This document shows positions 16,033 to 25,484 of a stretch of 64,000 nt of DNA, one piece after another. The stretch lies in NCBI GenBank assembly GCA_001870995.2, contig MLAV02000014.1, positions 62,001 to 126,000 on the forward strand. The letters run 5' to 3'. This DNA comes from Chitinophaga sp. CB10. Its GTDB lineage: Bacteria; Bacteroidota; Bacteroidia; Chitinophagales; Chitinophagaceae. Position 1 is the stretch's first letter. Every line of letters starts with the position of its first letter. Under the pieces are notes generated by a model. That model saw only the letters and a list, made by a program, of their open reading frames with translations. It did no database searches and was not told the DNA's origin. Made by a program: the position numbers and the translations under genes.

Positions 16033-16101
16033 AAATTTTAATTTGGCCGGAATGATGAAAAGATTGACGTTTTATCTGAAACGGCATATCGTAACGCGTG
16101 A

Positions 16102-16109
16102 TAATTTTG
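16102..16109 (+). promoter_or_regulatory. -7 element for the efflux operon
   Basis: TAATTTTG matches TAnnTTTG exactly, predicting a start near 16116, about 26 bases before the TolC ATG. No clear -33 TTTG is visible, which would fit dependence on the AraC activator. Confidence 0.45.
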
Positions 16110-16141
16110 CACCCGGATATTGATCACAGGTATCTATTATT

Positions 16142-17473
16142 ATGAATCACAGACAAGGAATTATTGCCACAGGACTATTACTGGCAATTCATTCATCACA
16201 CATTTACGCGCAGGCAACCACCGTAAATGATACCCTGAAAATTACGCTGCCACAAGCCTGGCAGAAAGCCGAAGCCTACAGCAGGGCCATTGCCATCCGG
16301 AAAAAAAGTACGGCCATTTCAGCCACTGAAATCGAGGATCTGAAAAGAGAACGTCTGCCCGAACTGGAAGTGATGGGCAGCGCAGAAAAGGCCACCAACA
16401 TCCCCATCTACGGCGATGGCGTTTTCACGAAACCTACCAGCCAGCACGAAGTAATCCACACTTTATATAAGGTAGGCGCGGATATGTACTTCAACATCTA
16501 CAACGGTAACAAGCTAAATCTGAAAATTCAGGCGGAAAAAGTCCTGCACCAGATGGCCGCCATCCGCGAGGAAGAAACCATTTCCGCCATCCGCTACGAA
16601 ACCGCTGCGCACTATCTGGAACTGCAGCAGGCGCTGGTCTTCCGGGACCTGATCCAGCGTGATATTGCCGACCAGCAAAAGCAGCTGCAGGAAATCAAAA
16701 CGTTCTATAAAAACGGCACCGTACTTAAAAGCGACGTGCTCCGCGTGGAACTGGACCTCTCCAAACGCCAGCTCACCCTCGTGAAAATCGAGAACGATAT
16801 ACAGGTGGCTACCCAAAAGCTGAACATCATCTTAGGAGAAGCAGATGAACGGCCCGTCCTGCCGGCGGCACTGGCAATGCCGGAAGCCGGCGTCGACTAT
16901 ACCCAATGCCTGCACGAAGCATTGGCTCATTCGTACCAATACCATCTCTCCGAAAACCAAACCCAACTCAGTAAACTCAACTTAAGGCAGGTGAAAGCCA
17001 ACGTGCGGCCAAAGGCCGGCCTCTACGGGGATTTCTACTACGCCAATCCGCAGATATTTTTATACCCTTACAATCCAAGCTGGTACTCGCTCGGCATTGC
17101 AGGCGTAAAAGTATCTTTCCCCATTTCATCGTTATACCACAACACTAATAAAGTAAGCGCTGCGAAAATCGAGCTGGATAAGGAAGAAGAAGCGCATAAA
17201 GATACGGAAGATAAAGTGCGGCAACAGGTGAAGGAAGCCTTCCTTCGCTATAAGGAGTCGCTGGTACAGATCGACGTGGCACAAACCAATGTGGCACGCG
17301 CACAGGAAAACGCCCGCATTATCAAAAGCGCTTACTTTCACCAGGCCTCCCTCGTCACCGACTTGCTGGATGCGGACGTGCAGCTGTTGCAAACCCGCTT
17401 TGAACTGGCCGCCGCAAAAATTCTTGCCCAAAATAAATACTACTTACTCCGCCACATTACTGGCACGCTATAA
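16142..17473 (+). CDS. TolC-family outer-membrane efflux channel
   Basis: 443 residues with a signal peptide (about 1-24). The body is the TolC duplicated helical pattern: long Lys/Glu/Gln-rich coiled helices ('IRYETAAHYLELQQALVFRDLIQRDIADQQKQLQE' spans one), the 'NGTVLKSDVLRVELDLSKRQLTLVKIENDIQVATQKLNIILG' region, and the second-half repeat ending 'ASLVTDLLDADVQLLQTRFELAAAKI'. It forms the outer-membrane exit duct. First gene of the operon, followed after 6 bases by the HlyD-type adaptor and then the MFS pump, together a complete tripartite exporter of the EmrAB-TolC type. Confidence 0.93.
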   Translation: MNHRQGIIATGLLLAIHSSHIYAQATTVNDTLKITLPQAWQKAEAYSRAIAIRKKSTAISATEIEDLKRERLPELEVMGSAEKATNIPIYGDGVFTKPTSQHEVIHTLYKVGADMYFNIYNGNKLNLKIQAEKVLHQMAAIREEETISAIRYETAAHYLELQQALVFRDLIQRDIADQQKQLQEIKTFYKNGTVLKSDVLRVELDLSKRQLTLVKIENDIQVATQKLNIILGEADERPVLPAALAMPEAGVDYTQCLHEALAHSYQYHLSENQTQLSKLNLRQVKANVRPKAGLYGDFYYANPQIFLYPYNPSWYSLGIAGVKVSFPISSLYHNTNKVSAAKIELDKEEEAHKDTEDKVRQQVKEAFLRYKESLVQIDVAQTNVARAQENARIIKSAYFHQASLVTDLLDADVQLLQTRFELAAAKILAQNKYYLLRHITGTL

Positions 17474-17479
17474 TTCAGA

Positions 17480-18544
17480 ATGAAAAAGAAATACATTGTA
17501 TCCGACAGGCTGATCACCAGGATCACAGGCTGGATGGCTGGGATCATCGTACTCGCTATGGCCGTTTGGGGCTTTCAGTCGCTCCGCTCTTACTACCTCT
17601 ACGAACAAACGAACGACGCGCAGGTGCAGGAATACGTCAACCCCGTCATCTCCCGCGCCGGCGGCTTCATCGTAGCGGTGAAGTTCGAAGAAAACCAGCT
17701 CGTGAAAAAAGGAGATACCCTGCTCGTAATCGATAACCAGGAATACACCCTGGAAGTGGATCAAACGGAAGCGGCTATACGAAAAGCCGAAGCGCAGCTC
17801 CGGGTGCTGGACGCCAACATCGTTACCCTGCAAAAAACCGCCAGCGCCGCAGAAGCCCGCATCAGCGGCGCCAAAGCCAAAGTATGGAAGCAGGAGCTGG
17901 AATACAAACGCTACAAGGAAATGTACGACGATGAAGCAGCCACCCAACAGCAGCTGGAAGACGTGCAGGCAACCCTCGATATCAATAAAAGCGACTATAA
18001 AACGGCAGAAGAAAATTACGGCGCCGCCACCGCGCACATCCGGGATGTGTACGCGGAAAAAGCCGTGGTGCAGGCGGAAATAGCGCGACTGAAAGCCCTG
18101 CGCGACCGCCACAATCTCGACGTAGGCTATACCGTTATCCGCGCCGCCTACGACGGCCGCATGGGCCGCCGTACCGTAGAAGTAGGCCAGATGATCGACG
18201 CCGGCGAAACGCTGGCCTACATCGTCAACAACGAAACGGATAAATGGGTGGTGGCCAACTATAAGGAAACGCAGGTGGAAAAAATGCGTATAGGCGACAC
18301 CGTGGACATCATCGCGGACGCCTTCCCTGACCAGCGTTTCAAAGGCACTATCATCTCCCTGTCGCCCGCCACAGGTTCCAGCTTTTCCCTGCTGCCGCCG
18401 GACAACAGTACCGGCAACTACGTGAAGATTGTGCAGCGCGTACCCGTGCGCATCCGCGTGGATGGCAAGCGGGCGGACGTCGACCGGCTCAAGGTAGGCA
18501 TGAACGTAAACGTGTACCTGCCTAAAAAACAACACCATGGATAA
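17480..18544 (+). CDS. HlyD/EmrA-family membrane-fusion protein
   Basis: 354 residues with one N-terminal membrane helix (about 14-33). The biotinyl/lipoyl half-motifs are 'NPVISRAGGFIVAVKFEENQLVKKGDTLLVIDNQEY' (split across beta strands) and 'YTVIRAAYDGRMGRRTVEVGQMIDAGETLAYIV', separated by an alpha-helical hairpin of about 100 residues. The beta-barrel domain follows ('IGDTVDIIADAFPDQRFKGTIISLSPATGSSFSLLPPDN'), with the 'SLLPPDNSTGNYVKIVQRVPVRI' signature typical of EmrA. It bridges inner-membrane pump and outer-membrane channel. Its end overlaps the start of the MFS gene by 8 bases, which indicates translational coupling. Confidence 0.94.
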   Translation: MKKKYIVSDRLITRITGWMAGIIVLAMAVWGFQSLRSYYLYEQTNDAQVQEYVNPVISRAGGFIVAVKFEENQLVKKGDTLLVIDNQEYTLEVDQTEAAIRKAEAQLRVLDANIVTLQKTASAAEARISGAKAKVWKQELEYKRYKEMYDDEAATQQQLEDVQATLDINKSDYKTAEENYGAATAHIRDVYAEKAVVQAEIARLKALRDRHNLDVGYTVIRAAYDGRMGRRTVEVGQMIDAGETLAYIVNNETDKWVVANYKETQVEKMRIGDTVDIIADAFPDQRFKGTIISLSPATGSSFSLLPPDNSTGNYVKIVQRVPVRIRVDGKRADVDRLKVGMNVNVYLPKKQHHG

Positions 18545-20132
18545 GGGCATGCCTATTCCCATATTCAAATCCTGGACGCCGGAATGGCTGATCAAAGTCA
18601 TCCTCTTCCTCCTGATATTACCAGGCATCGTCATCTTCTTTTTGCCGATGGCCAATATCAACGCGGCGGCAGGCTACTACGGCAGCGAGCCGGCGGATAT
18701 TCAATTTGCCGTAGCGTTGTTCTACGCCGGCTACGTGGGCTTTTACAGCCTGGAACGCCGCTTTTTCGCCTACCTGGCCGCAAAGGAATATTACGTCGTG
18801 TTCACCTTTTTACAGGTGGCTACCTGCATCTGCTGCTATCTCACAAACGAACTCTATATCTTTTTCCCGCTGCGGTTTTTACAGGGCATGCTGTTTGCCT
18901 GCACGGTCAACCTCTCGCTGTCCCTCATGTTTACCAGGCTGGTCAGCGAAAGAGCGCGGGAAGTAAGCTTTTCCGTATTCTTCGGATTCCTGCTCTGCGC
19001 CATGCCTTTCAACAACTTCGTCACGGCGGATATGATCGATGCTTTCAACTTCAACATCGTGTATAAAGCCACTGCCTTTGCATACATGCCGGGGCTGCTG
19101 CTGGTGCTGCTCACGATGAACAGCGTGCGGCTGAACGTGAAGTTCCCCCTCTATAACCTGGACTGGCAAAGCTTTGCGCTGTATGGCGCCGCCCTCTGCC
19201 TCTTCGCTTATATCATGATCTACGGGCAGGAATATTACTGGCTGGAAGATGCGCGCATCCGCAACAGCGCCATCGCCATCGTCCTCCTGCTCCTCATCTA
19301 TATCGTACGGCAATACAGGATGCGCCGCCCTTACCTGCACCTGGGCGTGTTTAAGTTCCGCAATTTCAAAGTCGGGCTGCTCGTGCTGTTCATCATGTAC
19401 ATCTGCCGCTTCGCTTCCGGCATCACCAATACCTTTTATACCACGGTGCTGAAGTTCGATCCCATACACCTCTCTTACATCAACCTGCTGAATATGGCCG
19501 GGCTAATCACCGGCGTCATCATCGCCTGCTGGCTGATCTTAAAAAAGCGGCACATCCGCACGCTGTGGATGCCGGGCTTTGCGTTGCTATTAGTATTCCA
19601 CATCTGGATGTTCTTCCTCTTCGATATTCAGGCGGACGAGTTTAATTATTTTCTGCCCCTGTTCATACAAGGCGCCGGCGTGGGTTTCATCATGGTGCCC
19701 ACCATCGTGTACACTATTTCCGCGGTTCCGGTAGCCTGGGGCGCCAGCGCTTCGGCGGTATGCCTGGCCATCCGTTTTCTCGGGTTCTGCGTCAGCATTG
19801 CGCTCATCAATTATTTCGAACTATTTGGTAAAAGCCGCCACTATAACGCCTTCCAGGACCATCTGACGAAGGTGGACCCGGTGGTGAGGCAAACGCTGCG
19901 CATGCAGGCCCATCACCTGGAAGCCAGGGGAATGGCCGCGGGCAAGGCCATGCGGGCCTCCGGCAAGCTGTTGGTCAACAGCGTCCATACGCAGGGGCAT
20001 TTGCGTTTTGCGATGGATTACTATGAACTCATGTCGTGTTTAATTATCGTCACGCTGTTGCTCATTATGCTGTTCCCGTACCTAAACCGTACGGCGGTGT
20101 ACCTGAGGTCCCGCAGGCTGTCGCCCGCCTGA
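18537..20132 (+). CDS. MFS drug-efflux permease (DHA2/EmrB-like)
   Basis: 531 residues with about 14 hydrophobic segments, the number of the DHA2 (EmrB/QacA) branch. Segments are visible at about 18-37, 55-70, 82-100, 107-127 and onwards to a last helix near 495-515. A hydrophilic stretch with 'KSRHYNAFQDHLTKVDPVVRQTLR' (about 425-450) precedes the last helix, as in EmrB where a long periplasmic loop is found there. The highly conserved DHA2 motif A is weak. Partner of the HlyD and TolC proteins encoded upstream; substrate unknown. The operon ends with a terminator at 20179. Confidence 0.9.
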   Translation: MDKGMPIPIFKSWTPEWLIKVILFLLILPGIVIFFLPMANINAAAGYYGSEPADIQFAVALFYAGYVGFYSLERRFFAYLAAKEYYVVFTFLQVATCICCYLTNELYIFFPLRFLQGMLFACTVNLSLSLMFTRLVSERAREVSFSVFFGFLLCAMPFNNFVTADMIDAFNFNIVYKATAFAYMPGLLLVLLTMNSVRLNVKFPLYNLDWQSFALYGAALCLFAYIMIYGQEYYWLEDARIRNSAIAIVLLLLIYIVRQYRMRRPYLHLGVFKFRNFKVGLLVLFIMYICRFASGITNTFYTTVLKFDPIHLSYINLLNMAGLITGVIIACWLILKKRHIRTLWMPGFALLLVFHIWMFFLFDIQADEFNYFLPLFIQGAGVGFIMVPTIVYTISAVPVAWGASASAVCLAIRFLGFCVSIALINYFELFGKSRHYNAFQDHLTKVDPVVRQTLRMQAHHLEARGMAAGKAMRASGKLLVNSVHTQGHLRFAMDYYELMSCLIIVTLLLIMLFPYLNRTAVYLRSRRLSPA

Positions 20133-20178
20133 TAAACCGGTTAATCATACATGTGTTAATAATCGTCCTACGCGCACC

Positions 20179-20211
20179 GGCCGTTCCGTTCCCGGAATGG
20201 CCGCTTTTTTT
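20179..20211 (+). terminator. Rho-independent terminator of the efflux operon
   Basis: GGCCGTTCCG (20179-20188) pairs with CGGAATGGCC (20193-20202), ten pairs with one G-U, loop TTCC, followed by GC and seven Ts. Confidence 0.85.
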
Positions 20212-20367
20212 ATACCCGTTTTTTTGAAGGCGCATATAAATTTTTTTTAGGGGGAGAAATCAGCGCTGCCCCGAAGCCCGTTCCGTTTACACGCACCTTA
20301 CCGCTGTTCCGCCTGCCAACGCAGTATGTATATCCTGTGCAATCACATGTCTATATAAACGCAGGGC

Positions 20368-20398
20368 TTTCCTGTCCTGCCAATTAATCTTAACTTTA
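20368..20398 (+). promoter_or_regulatory. Candidate promoter of the thiolase gene
   Basis: TTTC (20368-20371), 19 bases, then TAACTTTA (20391-20398): one mismatch in each element to the TTTG / TAnnTTTG pattern, 16 bases before the ATG. Confidence 0.4.
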
Positions 20399-20414
20399 GT
20401 AAAACCCTGCAATC

Positions 20415-21677
20415 ATGGAAAAAGTAGCCATCGTTGGGTCCCAGCGCGTCCCGTTCGTTAAATCCTTTACGCATTACCTCCGCACTTCCAACCAGGATAT
20501 GCTCACCGCCTGCCTGCAGCAGCTGGTGGCCAGGTATAAACTCAGCGGGGAGCGCCTGGGCGATGTGGCGCTCGGCGCTATCATGAACCGCAGTACCGAC
20601 TGGAACTTTGCGCGGGAATGCGTGCTGGGCAGCGGGCTGGACCCGCATACCCCCGGTTATAACGTGGTACGGGCATGCAGCAGCAGCCTGGATGCCGCTG
20701 TGCAAATAGGCCTGCGCATCAAAGCCGGGCAGATATCCTCGGGCATTGCCGGCGGCTCGGATACCAACAGCGACCTCCCCATACTCTTCAGCAAGCAATT
20801 CAGCTGGAAGATGATCGCCTTGCGCCAGGCAAAAACTTTCGGGGAGAGGCTGAAAGTGCTGGCATCCTTCCGGATCAAAGATTTATCCCCCGTGTATCCC
20901 GGCATCGTAGAACCGCGTACCGGCCTTTCCATGGGCCAGCATACGGAGCTGATGGTGAAGGAGTGGGGCATCTCCCGCGAGGCCCAGGACGAACTGGCCT
21001 ACCATAGCCATATGAATGCCGAAAAGGCTTACCAGGCAGGCTTTTTCAACGATCTCGTTTTCCCGTATAAAGGCGTAACCAAGGATACCATCATCCGGCC
21101 GGACACCTCGCTGGAAAAGCTGGCCAAACTACGGCCTGCCTTTGATACCAGCGGCAAGGGCACTTTAACGGCGGGCAACAGTACCCTGTATTCGGACGGC
21201 GCGGCCGCGGTGCTGCTGGCATCGGAATCGTATGCGCGGGAGCGTAACCTGCCGGTGCTGGCCTACCTGGAGGACGCGGAGTCCGCCGCGGTGGACTATG
21301 TACATGGCGAAGGCCTGCTCATGGCGCCTACCTACGCCGTAGCGCGGCTCCTCCGCCGCAATAACCTCACCCTGCAGGACTTTGACCTCTACGAAATCCA
21401 CGAAGCATTTTGCGGGCAGGTGTTGTGTACCCTCAAAGCCTGGGAGGACCCCGCCTATTGCCAAAAGCTGGGCTACGACCAGCCCCTGGGCAGCATCGAC
21501 CGCAGGAAGCTCAATACCACCGGCGGCAGCGTAGCCATCGGCCATCCCTTTGGCGCTACCGGCGCCAGGATACTGGGGCAAACCGCCAAGATGCTCCACG
21601 AACGCGGGGGCGGCCGGGCGCTGATCTCCATCTGCACGGCGGGAGGCATGGGCCTGGTGGCAATAGTACAGCGATAG
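20415..21677 (+). CDS. Acetyl-CoA C-acyltransferase (thiolase)
   Basis: 420 residues, a complete thiolase. Acylated Cys88 is in 'NVVRACSSSLDAA'; the 'HEAFCGQ' motif stands for the usual NEAFA; catalytic His377 is in 'SVAIGHPFGATGAR'; the proton-transfer Cys407 is in 'ISICTAGGMGLV'. The HEAF variant and longer loop domain (about 125-240) resemble the FadI/trifunctional-protein beta-subunit branch, which cleaves 3-ketoacyl-CoA in fatty-acid beta-oxidation rather than condensing acetyl-CoA. No hydratase/dehydrogenase gene is adjacent, so its pathway partner must be elsewhere. It stands as a single gene, 282 bases after the efflux operon. Confidence 0.92.
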   Translation: MEKVAIVGSQRVPFVKSFTHYLRTSNQDMLTACLQQLVARYKLSGERLGDVALGAIMNRSTDWNFARECVLGSGLDPHTPGYNVVRACSSSLDAAVQIGLRIKAGQISSGIAGGSDTNSDLPILFSKQFSWKMIALRQAKTFGERLKVLASFRIKDLSPVYPGIVEPRTGLSMGQHTELMVKEWGISREAQDELAYHSHMNAEKAYQAGFFNDLVFPYKGVTKDTIIRPDTSLEKLAKLRPAFDTSGKGTLTAGNSTLYSDGAAAVLLASESYARERNLPVLAYLEDAESAAVDYVHGEGLLMAPTYAVARLLRRNNLTLQDFDLYEIHEAFCGQVLCTLKAWEDPAYCQKLGYDQPLGSIDRRKLNTTGGSVAIGHPFGATGARILGQTAKMLHERGGGRALISICTAGGMGLVAIVQR

Positions 21678-21712
21678 GGTAAGATTGTATCAGCAGAACT
21701 TCCACGGCTAAA

Positions 21713-21729
21713 CTATCTTGGGTAGATAG
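21713..21729. promoter_or_regulatory. Inverted repeat just upstream of the beta-helix glycosidase
   Basis: CTATCT-TGGGT-AGATAG is a perfect six-base inverted repeat 13 bases before the ATG at 21742, overlapping a weak -7-like TATCTTGG. Could be an operator or a leader hairpin. Confidence 0.3.
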
Positions 21730-21741
21730 CATAATACCGTT

Positions 21742-24231
21742 ATGAAAAACACATGGCTGATCAGCGGCACGCTCTGCATGGCCCTCTTCTCTACCCGCCT
21801 GCATGCGCAGGAGTTTACCAATATTCCTAACCTCTTTTCGGCAGGTAAGGATACCCTGTATGTGCCCACCGGCAGCACGTACGCCTATACGGTGGATACG
21901 CCGCCCGGCGAAGGACTCGTCAGCACGTTTAAAGATGCGTTAGGTTTACTGCCCCAGCTTAAAGCAGCCTATCCGTCGTATTCCTTTGACGCGATCGCTG
22001 CTGATAAAGTAGCGGTAACATCTCCCGGAAAAAAAACAAAAAAGTATATACTAAAGGCCGTACCGGCCGCCCTTACCGGGCAACTCACCGCAACCTGTGA
22101 CGGCCGGCAGCTGCTGCTGTATTTCAAAGCCGGGCAGCGCAGCCCGGATGCAACGGTGGAAATCACCCTGCCGGCAGCCCTGCGCATCACGCAGCCTGAT
22201 TCCCTGGCGGTAAACGTGATCGGCAGAGGCATGACGCCGCTGCAACGGTTATCCCAAACCAGCTCCGGCCGGTTTGGCGCAGGCTATCGCTTCCCCGTGA
22301 TTGGGGAAGGCGCTGTCAGCACCGCAAAGGACGGGAGCGCGGTGATTACCCTTTCCCACCTGGACCTGCGGCCCGATAACGGCACGGATGTGATACTACG
22401 TGTACCCGTCAACGTTACAGACCACCCGGAAAAGTATATCATCAGGGCCAGGTACCGCACTACAGAACCGGAGCAGCTTTGGAGCGGGTTTTCAGCAGCG
22501 CCTCTAACGCGCACGCCTATAGGAAATCGCCCCGGACCGGAACCTTATATTTTCAGCGTTACCGATACAACGGATAACACCGCTGCCATCAACGCCGCGA
22601 TTGATAGCTTGCACCGTGCCGGCGGCGGCACGCTGTATTTTTCCGCCGGCGTCTACCGGGTACGTACCGTACACCTGAAAAGCAATGTGTATTTGTATAT
22701 CAGCAAAGGCGCTACCATCAAGGCGCTCAAAGGAGGGGACGCGCCTGAAACCACCTGGTTTTCCGACAAGGCGTACCGCTCCGGCCTGTCCCCAACGGAT
22801 CACGGCCCCTACGACGATCCGGAAAACTACCTCACCAAGCAGGACGTAGGCCATCACTATTTCCGCAACGCCATGTTTACCGGCGAGCGCCTGGATAATA
22901 TTAAAATCACCGGCAACGGGCGCATCACGGGTAATGGCAACCTCGTAACGGGGGATAAGGTGATGAACAATGCGCCGGATAACCGCTGCGATAAAATGTT
23001 CTCCCTGAAGCTCTGCACCAACGTGGAAATCGGCGGACTGCCACGCAGGGAAGACCTCTGGTACGACGAGCAAAAAGATGAGCCCTACTACATCAGCGGC
23101 AACCCGGATACGGATAATATGCTGCATATAGACCAGGCTGGCCATTTTGTACTGCTGGCCACCGGTACGGACAACGTGTATGTACACGATACGTACTTCG
23201 GCCGGCACAGCGCCAAAAATGCGCGGGATATTTATGACTTCATGGCCTGTAATAATGTGACGGTGACAAATATCTATTCCAAAGTAAGTTCCGATGATAT
23301 CGTGAAGCCGGGCAGCGATTGCTCCCTGGGCTTTACCCGGCCGGCGCGGCATTACAGGGTGCGCAATATCATCGGCGATACCAACTGCAACCTCTTCCAG
23401 ATAGGTTCCGAAACAGCGGACGATATACAGGATATTTGTGTGGATAACATTTATGTGCTCGGGGCCAACAAGGCGGGCTTCAGTATTTCCACCAACGACG
23501 GCGCGCATATCAGGGACGTTCATCTGAACTGCGGGCATACAGGCTCGCTGCATCACCGCTCCAAAATGCTGCGTGCGGCCGCACCCTTCTTTATCTCCAT
23601 TTCCAACCGCGCCCGCATCATCGGCGCCCGGGCGGAAACCTTCAGCTTCCGCGAACATGGCCGGGATCATAAGGAATTGCTGATCACCAATGTGAACATC
23701 GGGAAGGTGGAAAACATTCTGCTGAACGGCATCGATATCTCGGAAGTTTACGGCGGCAGTTCGTTTAGCGGTCAGCGTTGGAAGCCCTATGACGGCAGCC
23801 AGCGCCGCTTTGCCGCTATAGTAGCGGGCTACGCCCTGCCGGAAAATATCGGTTTCACCCTGCCGGATGGCCGCGCTACGGGCTATATCTCCAACATCGC
23901 TTTCACCGATATCCGCCTCACCGCCAAAGGAGGCAACCCTATCAGCGATACGGCGCAAACCCCACAGGAGCTGGGCGTAGGGCAGTACAACGCGGCGGAC
24001 CTCAAGGTGCAGCCTTCCTATGGCCTCTGGGCCAGGCATGTGCAGCAGCTGTCGATTAAAAACGCTTCGTTTGATGCAGAGCAGGCGGACCACCGCTATG
24101 GCGTATATATGGAAGATGTGATAGGCGCTACGCTGGATGGCCTGCGTATCCGCAAAACTGCCGAACAGCGGGAAGCCGTGAAGATCGTGGACAGCCGCGA
24201 TGCCCGCCTGTCAAATATTACTACTTTCTAA
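21742..24231 (+). CDS. Large secreted right-handed beta-helix protein (GH28/pectate-lyase-superfamily-like)
   Basis: 829 residues: signal peptide (about 1-22), an N-terminal beta-sandwich-like region (about 25-250), then a beta-helix beginning with the pectate-lyase-3-type entry 'NTAAINAAIDSLHRAGGGTLYFSAGVYRVRTVHLKSNVYLYISKGATI' in pieces. Helix turns continue to about 700 ('NIKITGNGRITGNGN', 'DNVYVHDTYF', 'NNVTVTNIYSKVSSDDIVKPGSD'). The 'SSDDIVKPGS' turn resembles the GH28 Asp-Asp catalytic turn, but the His and RIK motifs are not clear, so polygalacturonase activity is only a suggestion. A plant-type pectic or similar acidic glycan is the likely target. Gene stands alone without SusC/D. Confidence 0.75.
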   Translation: MKNTWLISGTLCMALFSTRLHAQEFTNIPNLFSAGKDTLYVPTGSTYAYTVDTPPGEGLVSTFKDALGLLPQLKAAYPSYSFDAIAADKVAVTSPGKKTKKYILKAVPAALTGQLTATCDGRQLLLYFKAGQRSPDATVEITLPAALRITQPDSLAVNVIGRGMTPLQRLSQTSSGRFGAGYRFPVIGEGAVSTAKDGSAVITLSHLDLRPDNGTDVILRVPVNVTDHPEKYIIRARYRTTEPEQLWSGFSAAPLTRTPIGNRPGPEPYIFSVTDTTDNTAAINAAIDSLHRAGGGTLYFSAGVYRVRTVHLKSNVYLYISKGATIKALKGGDAPETTWFSDKAYRSGLSPTDHGPYDDPENYLTKQDVGHHYFRNAMFTGERLDNIKITGNGRITGNGNLVTGDKVMNNAPDNRCDKMFSLKLCTNVEIGGLPRREDLWYDEQKDEPYYISGNPDTDNMLHIDQAGHFVLLATGTDNVYVHDTYFGRHSAKNARDIYDFMACNNVTVTNIYSKVSSDDIVKPGSDCSLGFTRPARHYRVRNIIGDTNCNLFQIGSETADDIQDICVDNIYVLGANKAGFSISTNDGAHIRDVHLNCGHTGSLHHRSKMLRAAAPFFISISNRARIIGARAETFSFREHGRDHKELLITNVNIGKVENILLNGIDISEVYGGSSFSGQRWKPYDGSQRRFAAIVAGYALPENIGFTLPDGRATGYISNIAFTDIRLTAKGGNPISDTAQTPQELGVGQYNAADLKVQPSYGLWARHVQQLSIKNASFDAEQADHRYGVYMEDVIGATLDGLRIRKTAEQREAVKIVDSRDARLSNITTF

Positions 24232-24285
24232 AAAAAATGAGCTAATTTTCGGGCTGTCTTTGTTGGGCATGAAAATACGGTAAGT

Positions 24286-25086
24286 ATGAATGAAATGGAA
24301 CCAAAGCTTAGGACAGTCCATGTAACCCGCTACATCACTCCACTGCGGGAAGGCGGCTCCATGCCGGGCCTTGCGGAAGCTGACGACGGCTTTATGTATG
24401 TGCTGAAATTCCGGGGCGCAGGCCAGGGCGTAAAAGCGTTGATAGCGGAATTGATTGGCGGGGAAATAGCCCGGGCGCTGAAACTGCGTGTACCCGAGCT
24501 GGTGTTTGCCACGCTGGACGAAGCCTTTGGCAGAACCGAAGCGGACGAAGAAATACAGGACCTGCTGCGTTCCAGCGAAGGCCTCAACCTCGCCCTGCAC
24601 TTCCTCTCCGCCGCAGCTACCTACGACCCGGCAGTAACCATCATCGAACCGGAGCTGGCCTCGCAGATCGTTTGGCTGGATGCCCTGCTGACCAATGTGG
24701 ACCGCACTTCGCGTAATACCAACATGCTCTGGTGGAAAAATGAACTCTGGCTCATCGACCACGGCGCCTCCCTCTATTTCCATCATACCTGGCAGAACTG
24801 GAAGGACCAGGCCGTACGCCCGTTTGCGCAGATAGCCAACCACGTGCTGCTGCCCCAGGCAACGGAGCTGGAAACGGTGGATAAACAATTCCGCGCCATA
24901 CTGACGCCGGAAGTGATCCGCGGCATTGTGGACCTGATCCCGGACGTATGGATTACCAGCAGCGGCGACTGGGAAGAAACCCCGGACGAAGTACGCAACG
25001 TATATTTTGAATTCCTGACTACCAGGATCGCCTCATCAGAAATTTTTGTAAAAGCAGCCCAAGATGCAAGAGAAACGCTTGTTTGA
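24286..25086 (+). CDS. HipA-like kinase (short HipA_2 type)
   Basis: 266 residues, about 60 percent the length of E. coli HipA and lacking its N-subdomain. Kinase features are visible: Lys41 in 'MYVLKFRG' as the ATP lysine, the catalytic loop 'LLTNVDRTSRNTNMLWW' (Asn137, Asp139, Asn144) and Asp158 of 'LIDHGASL' in the DFG position. The active site seems intact, so Ser/Thr kinase activity is plausible; HipA proteins phosphorylate tRNA synthetases or other targets in toxin-antitoxin systems. No HipB-like HTH gene is present. Instead its end overlaps the start of a DUF3037 gene by 23 bases, indicating tight coupling. A TGTCTTTG element at 24255 may be its -7 box. Confidence 0.85.
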   Translation: MNEMEPKLRTVHVTRYITPLREGGSMPGLAEADDGFMYVLKFRGAGQGVKALIAELIGGEIARALKLRVPELVFATLDEAFGRTEADEEIQDLLRSSEGLNLALHFLSAAATYDPAVTIIEPELASQIVWLDALLTNVDRTSRNTNMLWWKNELWLIDHGASLYFHHTWQNWKDQAVRPFAQIANHVLLPQATELETVDKQFRAILTPEVIRGIVDLIPDVWITSSGDWEETPDEVRNVYFEFLTTRIASSEIFVKAAQDARETLV

Positions 25087-25453
25087 ATATGAATATGCGG
25101 TCATCCGCATTGTGCCCAGGGTAGAGCGGGAAGAGTTCCTCAACGTGGGAGTAGTGCTGTATTGCCGGCAGCAGAAATTTTTGCAGTCGCTCGTAGCGCT
25201 GGATGAAGAAAGGTTGCGCTGCTTTTCCCCACTCACGGATCTGACGCTGATTAAATCCTACTTGTCAGCATTTACCAATATCTGCGCTGCCGCCTCGGCG
25301 GACAGTCCTATCGCCAAACTGGACCCGGCCGGCCGTTTCCGCTGGCTCACCGCCACGCGTTCTACGATGCTGCAAACCTCCAGGGTACACCCGGGGCTTA
25401 CGGCAGATCCCGCAGCGACCTTACAGCGGTTACTGGAAACGCTGGTACTGTGA
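25064..25453 (+). CDS. DUF3037-family protein, partner of the HipA-like kinase
   Basis: 129 residues matching the DUF3037 pattern: 'FEYEYAVIRIVPRVEREEFLNVGVVLYCRQQKFLQ' at the N-terminus (split here over beta-alpha-beta), 'LKSYLSAF'-like helix and the C-terminal 'PIAKLDPAGRFRWLTATRSTMLQTSRVHPGLTADPAATLQRLLETLV'. Function is unknown. The 23-base overlap with the kinase gene and the recurring adjacency of these two families point to a functional pair, with the DUF3037 protein as a candidate regulator, antitoxin or substrate adaptor. No signal peptide or membrane segment; it should be cytosolic. Confidence 0.85.
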   Translation: MQEKRLFEYEYAVIRIVPRVEREEFLNVGVVLYCRQQKFLQSLVALDEERLRCFSPLTDLTLIKSYLSAFTNICAAASADSPIAKLDPAGRFRWLTATRSTMLQTSRVHPGLTADPAATLQRLLETLVL

Positions 25454-25484
25454 ACTTAAACATCAACCTAAAATCATAAGAACA

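Noticed and set aside
22504..24093. Long minus-strand open frame (529 codons) inside the beta-helix glycosidase gene
   Set aside because: Antisense to a protein with clear beta-helix turns and signal peptide; translation has no recognisable domain.
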